From NCBI RefSeq assembly GCF_001294455.1, contig NZ_LIKT01000004.1:62001-126000 (forward strand): a stretch of 64,000 nucleotides of DNA, written 5' to 3'. Within the stretch, counting starts at the first letter, position 1, and every line of letters begins with the position of its first letter. The notes beneath the pieces were generated by a model. It ran no database searches. It saw only the letters and a program-made list of their open reading frames with translations, and was not told where the DNA came from. The DNA is from Phaeobacter sp. 11ANDIMAR09. Its GTDB lineage: Bacteria > Pseudomonadota > Alphaproteobacteria > Rhodobacterales > Rhodobacteraceae. This document shows positions 1-6,770 of this stretch, in pieces. Position numbers and translations under genes: made by a program.

Positions 1-618
1 ATTGGGCTGGCCATGTGTGGCACCCTGACGATCTGGTCTGGCCTGATCCTGCTGACCGCCCTGGCGCTGTTTTTGGCAGATGCCTTTCGCGATGCACGGA
101 CCCACCGCAAAAACTGCTGTGGCGATGAAGAAGAGGACGAGGTGCTGGAGGGGTTGGAAGAGGCCGATCCCAGCATGCCGGTCTGGAAGATTGGTATCTA
201 TCTGGGGCTTGGCCTGATTGGCCTGCCCTTGGGGGCGGATTTGTTGGTGGATAATGCCACCATCATTGCCCGGATGTATGACGTTAGCGAGCCGATCATT
301 GGCCTGACACTGGTGGCCATCGGCACCTCGCTGCCGGAATTGGCCACCACGGTGATGGCGACCCTGCGCAAACAGGCAGATGTGGCCCTGGGCAATGTCA
401 TCGGCTCCAATATGTTCAACCTGCTGGCCATCATGGGCATTGCGACCCTGATCGGTCCAATCACCGTTGACCCCGAATTCCTGCGCTTTGATCTCTGGGT
501 GATGCTGGGGGCTTCGCTGTTGATCTTCCCATTTGTGTTCCTGAAAAAGGACATCACCCGGCTCTGGGGGCTGGGGCTGGCAGGGCTTTACATCGGATAT
601 CTGCTGGTGCTCTTTTGA
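1..618 (+). CDS. Calcium/sodium antiporter (CaCA family), 3' part
   Basis: This is the C-terminal 205 residues of a cation exchanger; the frame is open to base 1, so the gene begins upstream of the window. The visible half has an acidic cytoplasmic loop (residues about 35-60, several Glu/Asp in a row) followed by the second alpha-repeat, seen as GTSLPELATTVMA and, further on, GNVIGSNMFNLLAIMG. Both are the ion-coordinating signatures of the YrbG-type Ca2+/Na+ exchangers. Four to five hydrophobic segments remain, ending at a Leu-rich helix right before the stop. The inner-membrane location and antiport role follow from the family; the ion actually carried cannot be read from sequence. Confidence 0.9.
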   Translation: MGLAMCGTLTIWSGLILLTALALFLADAFRDARTHRKNCCGDEEEDEVLEGLEEADPSMPVWKIGIYLGLGLIGLPLGADLLVDNATIIARMYDVSEPIIGLTLVAIGTSLPELATTVMATLRKQADVALGNVIGSNMFNLLAIMGIATLIGPITVDPEFLRFDLWVMLGASLLIFPFVFLKKDITRLWGLGLAGLYIGYLLVLF

Positions 619-659
619 CCACAGCCGCTGCGCTGCGACAGGGATAAAGGAGCCATTTG

Positions 660-1436
660 ATGCGAGCATTGGTAACAGGGGCAGGCAAGCGGCTTGGCCG
701 GGCCATGGCGCTCAAACTGGCGGCTGACGGCTATGATGTTGCGGTGCACTACGACCAATCCAGCGCCGCCGCCGAAGAGGTCGCACAGGAGATCCGTGCC
801 CTAGGGCGGCAGGCCATCACCCTGCAGGCGGATCTGCTTTCGCCCAAAGCATGCCGTGACCTGCTGCCACGGGCGGTGGCTGGTCTGGGCGGCGTCATCA
901 CTTGCCTGGTGAACAATGCGTCCATCTTTGAGTCGGACCAGCTGGACAGCGCCACCACGACAAGCTGGGATCGGGCATTTGACAGCAATCTTCGAGCTCC
1001 ATTTCTGCTGACGCAAGCCATGGCAGCGCAACAGGTTGCGCTGACGCAGGATCGGGCGGGGGAGCCAGAGGCCTGGGGGGTGGTGGTCAATATGATTGAT
1101 CAGCGTGTCCGCAATCTGAGCCCGGACTTCATGAGCTATACCCTGGCCAAATCAGCGCTCTGGACATTGACGCAGACCGCAGCTCAGGCCTTGGCTCCGA
1201 AAATTCGCGTCAATGCGATCGGGCCGGGACCAACGCTGGCCAATGCTCATCAAAGCCGGGATGAATTCGCCCGACAGCGGGCCGCTACCATTTTGCAGCG
1301 CGGTGTGAATCCCTCGGATATCACGGCGGCACTGGGCTACCTTTTGACCGCGCGGGCCGTCACCGGGCAGTTAATCTGCGTTGATAGCGGTGAGCATCTT
1401 GGCTGGACTTCCCAAGAGGCTTTGGACCAGGATTGA
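660..1436 (+). CDS. SDR oxidoreductase, pteridine-reductase/FolM-like
   Basis: A 258-residue classical short-chain dehydrogenase. The NADPH-binding motif reads TGAGKRLGRAM; the TGxxKR(L)G form is typical of pteridine reductases and dihydromonapterin reductase FolM rather than of generic SDRs. NNAS marks the core, and the catalytic Tyr/Lys pair is in SYTLAKSA at about residue 160. An AAAGGAG at 646-652 sits seven bases before the ATG at 660, so I chose that start over the in-frame TTG three bases earlier. Cytosolic; a role in tetrahydropterin or folate reduction is an inference from the cofactor motif. It lies 41 bp behind the exchanger gene and may share its transcript. Confidence 0.8.
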   Translation: MRALVTGAGKRLGRAMALKLAADGYDVAVHYDQSSAAAEEVAQEIRALGRQAITLQADLLSPKACRDLLPRAVAGLGGVITCLVNNASIFESDQLDSATTTSWDRAFDSNLRAPFLLTQAMAAQQVALTQDRAGEPEAWGVVVNMIDQRVRNLSPDFMSYTLAKSALWTLTQTAAQALAPKIRVNAIGPGPTLANAHQSRDEFARQRAATILQRGVNPSDITAALGYLLTARAVTGQLICVDSGEHLGWTSQEALDQD

Positions 1437-1572
1437 TCCCTGGCCGAGTGACCCAAGGGAAAGTTTTGCACCTTTTTCGCGAGGGTCACAGATCCGTTAC
1501 AAAAGAGTCTTTGTTTTCAAAAACTTGACAGCTTTGAAAAATATTACCCCTATTTTCAATGACTTACATATG

Positions 1573-1589
1573 TGCTTAAAATTTAAGCA
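1573..1589. repeat. 17-bp perfect dyad (operator-like)
   Basis: TGCTTAAA and TTTAAGCA flank a single central A. The arms are perfect and the element sits in the AT-rich region upstream of uvrC, about 150 bp before its start codon. It looks like a dimeric-regulator operator; no regulator can be named. Confidence 0.4.
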
Positions 1590-1650
1590 ATCGTAAATTT
1601 TCCGCGTGAAATAAGGGAAAAACGCGGATAGCCCGAAGATATCTTCAGGT

Positions 1651-1659
1651 TTATCCACA
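1651..1659 (+). other. Single DnaA-box consensus
   Basis: TTATCCACA matches the strict TTATNCACA consensus. It is alone: no second strict copy lies in the same 300 bp, so this is recorded as a possible DnaA titration or regulatory site and not as an origin. Confidence 0.3.
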
Positions 1660-1737
1660 GGGGTGGTGGATTTGTTCAGGGCTTGCACAGGTGGCTCAGT
1701 CATTGCAGCCGGGCGCGGGGAATCATATCACTGTTGC

Positions 1738-3681
1738 ATGACAGATCAGACGCCAGACCACAGCTCAGACCATGCGCCAGATCAGGTTGCTCACGCGGCA
1801 CCTGACCAGCCTACGGCTGCGCCCGCCGACCCAGAAGCGCCAGGCCGCGGATACGGGGTGATCCAGGGCTATATGAAAACGCTGGATGCCTCGCCGGGAG
1901 TCTATCGGATGCTCGATAGCGAAAGCCGGGTGCTCTATGTCGGCAAGGCGCGCAATCTGCGGGCGCGCGTGTCGAACTACACCCGGCCCGGCAATTCGCC
2001 CCGGATAGAGCGGATGATTGCGCTGACCACGCGGATGATGTTCCTCACCACCCGGACCGAAACCGAGGCGTTGCTGCTGGAGCAAAACCTGATCAAGCAG
2101 CTGAAACCCAAATACAATGTGCTGCTGCGCGATGACAAAAGCTTTCCGAGCATTCTGGTGGCCAAGGATCATGCCTTTGCCCAGCTGAAAAAACACCGCG
2201 GCGCACGCAAGCAAAAGGGCAGCTATTTTGGCCCCTTTGCCGGGGCCGGGGCGGTGAACCGGACCTTGAACCAGCTGCAAAAGGCATTTTTGTTGCGGGA
2301 CTGTTCCAATGCCATGTTTGAAAGCCGCACCCGCCCCTGCCTGCAGTATCAGATCAAACGCTGTTCGGCGCCCTGCACCGGTGAGATCTCGGAAGCGGAC
2401 TACAATCTTTCGGTGCGGGATGCCGAACGTTTTCTGGCCGGGCGCTCCACCAAGATCCAAGAGGAGCTGGCGGCCGAGATGATGAAGGCCTCAGAGGCGA
2501 TGGAGTTTGAACGGGCTGCAGCCCTGCGTGACCGGATCAAGGCGCTGACCCAGGTGCAATCGGTTCAGGGCATCAACCCGCGCGGTGTGGCTGAGGCCGA
2601 TATCATCGGGCTTCATATGGAGAGCGGTCAGGCCTGCGTTCAGGTCTTCTTTATCCGCGCCAATCAGAACTGGGGCAATCAGGATTTCTACCCCCGCGTG
2701 GATGCAGATATGAGTCCCGCCGAGGTGATGGAAGCCTTTCTGGGCCAATTCTACGACAATAAGGAACCGCCCCGGCAGTTGATCCTGTCGGATGCGATTG
2801 AAAACACCGATCTGATGGAAGAGGCGCTGAGCAGCAAGGCCGAGCGCAAGGTGGAAATTCTGGTGCCGCTGCGCGGCGAAAAGACCGAGCTGGTTGCAGG
2901 GGCGGTGCGCAATGCCCGGGAAAGCCTGGCGCGGCGCATGGCGGAAAGCGCGACACAGAATAAGCTGCTCAAAGGTCTGGCCGAGGCCTTTGGCCTCAAC
3001 GGCCCGCCCCAGCGGATTGAGGTCTACGACAACTCGCATATCCAGGGCACCAATGCGGTGGGTGGCATGATCGTGGCCGGCCCCGACGGGTTCATGAAGA
3101 ATGCCTATCGCAAGTTCAACATCAAGGGCGATGACCTGGTGCCAGGCGATGACTTTGGCATGATGAAAGAGGTGCTGAACCGACGCTTTTCCCGGCTGAA
3201 AAAGGAAGACCCGGATCGCGACAAAGGGCATTGGCCTGATTTGCTGTTGATTGACGGCGGCGCCGGCCAGGTCTCGGCGGTAGCGGAAATCATGGCGGAG
3301 CATGGCGTGGAGGACATTCCCATGGTGGGCGTGGCCAAGGGGGTGGACCGCGATCACGGCAAGGAAGAGTTCCACCGGCTTGGGGAAAAGGCCTTTGCCC
3401 TGCAGCGCAATGATCCGGTGCTGTATTTTGTGCAGCGCCTGCGGGATGAAGCACACCGTTTTGCCATCGGCACCCATCGCGCCAAACGCGCCAAGGCGGT
3501 GGGGGCAACACCTTTGGATGATGTTCCGGGCGTCGGGGCTGGGCGCAAACGCGCTCTGCTCAGGCATTTTGGCAGCGCCAAGGCGGTGAGCCGTGCGGAT
3601 TTGCTGGACCTGAAGGCAGTGGATGGGATTTCAAGCGCCCTGGCAGAGACCATTTACGATTTCTTCCACGACAAGGGGTGA
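1738..3681 (+). CDS. uvrC: Excinuclease ABC subunit C
   Basis: UvrC (647 aa) makes both incisions in UvrABC nucleotide excision repair. The GIY-YIG 3'-nuclease domain is at residues ~50-130 ([19 protein letters not shown]), the Cys-rich stretch follows ([14 protein letters not shown]), then the UVR UvrB-binding motif (~250-280), the RNase H-like UvrC homology domain carrying the 5' incision site ([17 protein letters not shown]), and a C-terminal helix-hairpin-helix ([17 protein letters not shown]). The frame is open upstream to 1663; I chose the ATG at 1738 because the extra 25 residues have no UvrC character. The acidic, His/Pro-rich N-terminal tail (first ~35 residues) is a lineage-specific extension. 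Confidence 0.96.
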   Translation: MTDQTPDHSSDHAPDQVAHAAPDQPTAAPADPEAPGRGYGVIQGYMKTLDASPGVYRMLDSESRVLYVGKARNLRARVSNYTRPGNSPRIERMIALTTRMMFLTTRTETEALLLEQNLIKQLKPKYNVLLRDDKSFPSILVAKDHAFAQLKKHRGARKQKGSYFGPFAGAGAVNRTLNQLQKAFLLRDCSNAMFESRTRPCLQYQIKRCSAPCTGEISEADYNLSVRDAERFLAGRSTKIQEELAAEMMKASEAMEFERAAALRDRIKALTQVQSVQGINPRGVAEADIIGLHMESGQACVQVFFIRANQNWGNQDFYPRVDADMSPAEVMEAFLGQFYDNKEPPRQLILSDAIENTDLMEEALSSKAERKVEILVPLRGEKTELVAGAVRNARESLARRMAESATQNKLLKGLAEAFGLNGPPQRIEVYDNSHIQGTNAVGGMIVAGPDGFMKNAYRKFNIKGDDLVPGDDFGMMKEVLNRRFSRLKKEDPDRDKGHWPDLLLIDGGAGQVSAVAEIMAEHGVEDIPMVGVAKGVDRDHGKEEFHRLGEKAFALQRNDPVLYFVQRLRDEAHRFAIGTHRAKRAKAVGATPLDDVPGVGAGRKRALLRHFGSAKAVSRADLLDLKAVDGISSALAETIYDFFHDKG

Positions 3682-3723
3682 GCCCGCTGCTGGCAGGGCT
3701 GCCGGGCAGGCGGAGATGGAAGG

Positions 3724-3758
3724 GCGCTGCTCCGACAGCGCTGCGCCGTTGTTTTTAT
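3724..3758 (+). terminator. Probable uvrC terminator
   Basis: GCGCTG (3724-3729) pairs with CAGCGC (3736-3741) and an outer GGCGC/GCGCC pairing can extend it; a T-rich tract GTTTTTATT follows at 3751. It separates uvrC from pgsA, 187 bp downstream. Confidence 0.5.
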
Positions 3759-3868
3759 TGCGGATGGCCATTCAGATCCTGGAAAACCCAGAGCCCTGAC
3801 GGAAATGGGAAAAGGAAAGTGCCTAATGCGGCTTTTATGTTCGCGGGGTGCATTGTAGGGTCCGGCCT

Positions 3869-4540
3869 ATGAAGTGGACTTTGCCCAATATCCTGACTGT
3901 GGTGCGCCTGCTGGCGGCACCGGGTCTCGCCGTTATGTTTCTGTATTTTCCGCGCCCTCTGGCGGATTGGTATGCGCTGATCCTGTTTGTCGGCGCCGCA
4001 ATCACCGATTGGTTTGATGGCTATCTGGCGCGGGCCTGGAAGCAGGAAACCAAGATGGGCGCCATGCTGGATCCCATTGCCGACAAGGCCATGGTGGTGA
4101 TCGCGCTGATGATCCTGGTGGGCTATGCTGCGGAACATTGGACGCCCTGGCTGGTGCTGCCGGCGACGATGATCCTGCTCCGCGAGGTTTTTGTCTCGGG
4201 TCTGCGTGAATTTCTGGGCGATACGGCGGGCACGCTGAAAGTGACTAATCTGGCCAAATGGAAGACCACGGCGCAGATGGTGGCCATTGCCACGTTGTTT
4301 TCCCAGGGGATCTTTGAACACTTCCTGGTGATGTCTTCTTTTGGCATGGATGATCAGATCTATACTCAGATCATCGCCGGGGAGATGGAGGATCTCTTTG
4401 GTCTGCGTTGGAAAGAGGCAGGCATGATCTGGTCGGGTCGGATCGGTTTGGTGCTGTTGTGGATCGCCGCTGCGCTGACCCTGATCACCGGGGCGGATTA
4501 TATGCGCAAGGCGCTGCCGCACCTGAAGGAGAACAACTGA
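3869..4540 (+). CDS. pgsA: CDP-diacylglycerol-glycerol-3-phosphate 3-phosphatidyltransferase
   Basis: PgsA (223 aa) makes phosphatidylglycerol phosphate from CDP-diacylglycerol and glycerol 3-phosphate in the inner membrane. The CDP-alcohol phosphatidyltransferase motif D-G-x2-A-R-x8-G-x3-D-x3-D is complete at residues ~49-71 (FDGYLARAWK...GAMLDPIADK). Several transmembrane helices follow. The ATG at 3869 opens the conserved N terminus MKWTLPNILTVVRLL; in-frame upstream codons encode nothing conserved. The stop overlaps the moaD start (TGATG), so the two are translationally coupled. The pairing of a lipid enzyme with moaD is a common alphaproteobacterial order and need not imply shared function. 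Confidence 0.95.
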   Translation: MKWTLPNILTVVRLLAAPGLAVMFLYFPRPLADWYALILFVGAAITDWFDGYLARAWKQETKMGAMLDPIADKAMVVIALMILVGYAAEHWTPWLVLPATMILLREVFVSGLREFLGDTAGTLKVTNLAKWKTTAQMVAIATLFSQGIFEHFLVMSSFGMDDQIYTQIIAGEMEDLFGLRWKEAGMIWSGRIGLVLLWIAAALTLITGADYMRKALPHLKENN

Positions 4541-4785
4541 TGGATGTCGTCTATTTTGCCTGGGTGCGCGAACGCATCGGTGTGCCACGCGAACAGGTTG
4601 AGAGCGAGGCCGCGACGGTGACGGATCTGGTCGCGGAGCTCTCGGCGCGTGAAGAGCGCTATGCGGCAGCCTTTTCCGATCTGTCGTCTCTGCGGGTGGC
4701 GCTGGATCAGGAGTTGTCAGATTTTGAAGCACCGCTGGCAGGCGTGCGCGAAGTGGCGTTTTTCCCGCCGATGACCGGGGGCTGA
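4540..4785 (+). CDS. moaD: Molybdopterin synthase small subunit MoaD
   Basis: An 81-residue ubiquitin-fold protein ending in FFPPMTGG; the terminal Gly-Gly is the site that becomes adenylated and thiocarboxylated by MoeB/sulfurtransferase and donates sulfur to precursor Z. It starts at an ATG overlapping the pgsA stop by one base and is followed four bases later by moaE, its partner in the heterotetrameric synthase. Length and C terminus fit the family exactly. Confidence 0.93.
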   Translation: MDVVYFAWVRERIGVPREQVESEAATVTDLVAELSAREERYAAAFSDLSSLRVALDQELSDFEAPLAGVREVAFFPPMTGG

Positions 4786-4789
4786 ACCG

Positions 4790-5236
4790 ATGCAGGTGCG
4801 GGTGCAGCAAGAGGGCTTTGATCTGGGGGCTGAAAGCGATGGCTTCGCCGCCAGGGTCTCAGGCGTCGGCGCGATTGTGACCTTTACCGGTGTGGTGCGC
4901 GATGCCGATGCAGGCGGGCTGGTGGCAATGGAGATCGAACACTATCCGGCGATGACACAAAAGGCGCTGGAGGCGATCGCCGCAGAGGCCCGGGCGCGCT
5001 GGTCGCTGGCGGATGCGCTGGTGATCCACCGATATGGGCGTCTGGCGCCGGGCGAGCGGATCATGATGGTGGCCACTGCCGCGCGTCACCGCAAACATGC
5101 CTTTGAGGCGGCGGAATATCTGATGGACTACCTGAAATCACGTGCGCCTTTCTGGAAGAAAGAAATCCTCACTGATGGCCGCGCCGGATGGGTGGATGCC
5201 AAGGCAGATGACGAGGACGCCTTGAGCCGCTGGTAG
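4790..5236 (+). CDS. moaE: Molybdopterin synthase catalytic subunit MoaE
   Basis: MoaE (148 aa) converts cyclic pyranopterin monophosphate to molybdopterin with MoaD thiocarboxylate. Family hallmarks are GAIVTFTGVVR near residue 30, the MEIEHYPAMTQKAL segment, HRYGRL, the Arg/His/Lys-rich AARHRKHAFEA and the active-site lysines in the KSRAPFWKKE stretch. It follows moaD by four bases in the pgsA-moaD-moaE operon and is the last gene of it; a hairpin lies directly downstream. Confidence 0.95.
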   Translation: MQVRVQQEGFDLGAESDGFAARVSGVGAIVTFTGVVRDADAGGLVAMEIEHYPAMTQKALEAIAAEARARWSLADALVIHRYGRLAPGERIMMVATAARHRKHAFEAAEYLMDYLKSRAPFWKKEILTDGRAGWVDAKADDEDALSRW

Positions 5237-5243
5237 ATGGCGG

Positions 5244-5269
5244 CAGGTACGGGATTTTATCCCGACCTG
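5244..5269 (+). terminator. Hairpin after moaE
   Basis: CAGGTACGGGAT (5244-5255) pairs with ATCCCGACCTG (through 5269) with one bulged base, eight bases after the moaE stop. No T-run follows, so it is either a Rho-assisted or processing hairpin rather than a classic intrinsic terminator. Confidence 0.5.
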
Positions 5270-5281
5270 ACATCCGGCAAC

Positions 5282-5363
5282 AGGGGGGGCTCCCGCCTGT
5301 TCCGGCGACATTCAAAGAATGTGCCTGCATAGTTGGGCCCGGCTCAGCGCCTTGCGCTGAGCC
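5282..5363 (-). repeat. Palindromic intergenic element, copy 1 (inverted)
   Basis: Read on the minus strand: perfect hairpin (5363-5341), then CCGGGCCCAA (5342-5333), 36 variable bases, then GCGGGAGCCCCCCCT (5296-5282). The same order, hairpin - CCGGGCCCAA - 33 bases - GCGGGAGCCCCCCT, recurs on the plus strand at 6344-6420. The two copies face outward around the gene at 5538. Confidence 0.65.
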
Positions 5364-5537
5364 TCGGGTGTCGCGCCGCCCGGGAACTGACCAGGGCCCC
5401 GCTTGCGTTCTGCGGGGCGGGGGAGGAGATTTCCTCTGCTCGAGCAGTGCGGCGAACAGGGGGGATGGGGCAGACTTGCCTATCGCCTCGGGAGCGGCGA
5501 TGCTGTTCCGTACGGATAGAGACTAGGCGGGAAAGAA

Positions 5538-6314
5538 ATGCGGATCAAACCGGTAAGACTGCTGGATCCGGTATTGTTACTGTCAGACAGGCTAAAAGCT
5601 CTCTTGCTTGCATCTGCCGTTCTGATACTCGCCGGGTTTCTTCAACCGCTTTATGGCCCGGACAGGTTCGATGTGATCAGTGTCATCGTCTTTGCAGTTT
5701 GGCTTGCCCCCGCAGTCCCCTTGATCTGTTTTTCCCTGCGGGCCATGATGACATCCCCACTTTCGCAGGTTTGGGCCTTGATCTTGACAGTCGCGGCCCT
5801 TTGCATTGGGCTTTGCCTCACCCTGTTAGGGAGCGCTTTTGCGCCGCCAGGGTCGGCGCTCATTTCGGCTGTGCAGGGCTGTGGTTTGACGCTGGCTGTC
5901 AGTGCCAGCCTGCTGAGCCTTGCGCCGGAGGCACCGGGGGGAAGGCGTACCTGGCCAGTTGTCTCCGGACTAGTACTGGCGAGCCTTCTGGCGCTTTGGT
6001 CCCTGCTTTGTGTTCCTGTGGTACTGATCCAAGCAGAGCGGGCAGCGGCAGGAGCGCCCTATTGCATTACCCAACACGGGCCTTCGCGACGTGTTGAAGG
6101 GTTTTGGGACCTGCGCGGTTTTTCCCTTTACACTCGGGACTCTGGATACAAGGACAACTCCGGTTGGTACTTCCACGGCCTTCTTATGGTGGAGGGAGCA
6201 GAGGGGCGGAGCTATTTTAACTGGTCCCCGCGAAACATGCGTTTTGACCGGATCCCTCATCCCGAGCGGTTTATTGCGCCTCTGCGGAACCTGTGCAGGC
6301 CAGAGCTTGCCTGA
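5538..6314 (+). CDS. Hypothetical membrane protein
   Basis: A 258-residue protein of no family I recognise. Four to five hydrophobic helices occupy residues ~20-165 (for instance the stretch VIVFAVWLAPAVPLICF and a Leu/Ala-rich helix ending LCVPVVLIQAE), followed by a soluble C-terminal third with aromatic-rich sequence (GWYFHGLLMVEG, YFNWSPRN). GGGAAAG lies just upstream of the ATG. It stands alone between moaE and the convergent small gene at 6453, and is bracketed by two inverted copies of a palindromic element, which hints that it arrived as a cassette. The function is unknown. Confidence 0.65.
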   Translation: MRIKPVRLLDPVLLLSDRLKALLLASAVLILAGFLQPLYGPDRFDVISVIVFAVWLAPAVPLICFSLRAMMTSPLSQVWALILTVAALCIGLCLTLLGSAFAPPGSALISAVQGCGLTLAVSASLLSLAPEAPGGRRTWPVVSGLVLASLLALWSLLCVPVVLIQAERAAAGAPYCITQHGPSRRVEGFWDLRGFSLYTRDSGYKDNSGWYFHGLLMVEGAEGRSYFNWSPRNMRFDRIPHPERFIAPLRNLCRPELA

Positions 6315-6343
6315 AACTGCAACGTGGCTGTAAGGCGGTGCAG

Positions 6344-6420
6344 CAGCGCGCGCAGCGCGCTGCCGGGCCCAAGGCCTGTCGGGATGGCTCTGCCATACTG
6401 AGGGCGCGGGAGCCCCCCTT
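6344..6420 (+). repeat. Palindromic intergenic element, copy 2
   Basis: Perfect hairpin CAGCGCGC-gca-GCGCGCTG (6344-6362), CCGGGCCCAA (6363-6372), 33 bases, GCGGGAGCCCCCCTT (6406-6420). It is the inverted partner of 5282-5363 and lies between the convergent genes ending at 6314 and 6453, where its hairpin could also act as a terminator. Confidence 0.65.
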
Positions 6421-6452
6421 TGATCGCGTTCAAGGGTCCAGGCGGGGCGGGT

Positions 6453-6770
6453 CTATTCCTGATGAAGATGGCTGCGCAGCTCTTCTGCCTCGCGGCGAGC
6501 ATCGCGCAGCCCGTCCATGGCGGCGCGCAGTTCGGCTTCGGTCTGGGTCAGCTGATTGCTCAGCTCTGCCTCGCGTTGCTGAAGATAGGTGATGGCCTGA
6601 TCCCGGGTCTCTTCCGCCTCGTGCAACTCTTGGCTCATGCGGTCCAGATCGGCCACATCGCTTTGCCGGACACGGGTAAAGCGATGCACCAGCCAGTTGG
6701 CAAACCATCCCATGGCAAAGGCCGCAAACAGGATGATGGCGGTGGTGAGGATGAACTCGGTTCTGTTCAT
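6453..6770 (-). CDS. Small membrane-anchored coiled-coil protein
   Basis: 105 residues: an N-terminal transmembrane helix (TTAIILFAAFAMGWFANWLV) and then an uninterrupted heptad-rich helix (~residues 38-105, rich in Glu, Gln, Arg) that should form a coiled coil on one side of the inner membrane. The start overlaps the stop of the upstream OmpA-family gene (ATGA), so the two are made together. I infer a scaffold or tether role working with the OmpA-like protein; no named family was recognised. Confidence 0.8.
   Translation of the reverse strand: MNRTEFILTTAIILFAAFAMGWFANWLVHRFTRVRQSDVADLDRMSQELHEAEETRDQAITYLQQREAELSNQLTQTEAELRAAMDGLRDARREAEELRSHLHQE

Larger units (their letters stand above)
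1437..1737 (+). other. AT-rich intergenic region ahead of uvrC
   Basis: About 300 bp without a convincing gene. The middle (1500-1620) is far more AT-rich than the surroundings and contains a TTGACA hexamer at 1525-1530 without a good -10 partner at 16-18 bp, a perfect 17-bp dyad at 1573-1589, and one DnaA-box consensus at 1651-1659. It probably holds the uvrC promoter; nothing else can be assigned. Confidence 0.5.
5237..5537 (+). other. Hairpin-dense 300-bp intergenic region
   Basis: No gene is visible, but inverted repeats run almost end to end: 5244-5269, 5274-5305 (CCGGCAACAGG/CCTGTTCCGG), 5308-5322 (ACATTC-aaa-GAATGT, perfect), 5341-5363 (GGCTCAGCGC-ctt-GCGCTGAGCC, perfect, extendable with CCCG/CGGG), 5396-5418 (GCCCCGC/GCGGGGC), 5436-5447 (CTGCTCGAGCAG), 5482-5501 (ATCGCC/GGCGAT) and 5508-5515. 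It could be a structured leader of the gene at 5538 or a non-coding RNA; part of it (5282-5363) is one copy of a repeat found again at 6344-6420. Confidence 0.55.

Noticed and set aside
1651-1659. Chromosomal origin (oriC) upstream of uvrC
   Set aside because: Only one strict DnaA box is present, with no cluster of boxes and no neighbouring dnaA, parAB or hemE; the AT-rich stretch is better explained as a promoter region.
1673-1688. LexA (SOS) box in front of uvrC
   Set aside because: GTTC followed seven bases later by GCAC departs from the alphaproteobacterial GTTC-N7-GTTC at two positions of the second half; too weak.
5237-5537. Molybdenum-cofactor riboswitch beside moaE
   Set aside because: The region lies downstream of moaE, in front of an unrelated gene, and I could not place the conserved core of that riboswitch.
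5333-6097. 254-residue reading frame overlapping the gene at 5538
   Set aside because: It starts inside the hairpin region and has a Cys/Arg/Ser-rich composition typical of frame-shifted GC-rich DNA; the +frame at 5538 has coherent membrane helices and a ribosome-binding site.
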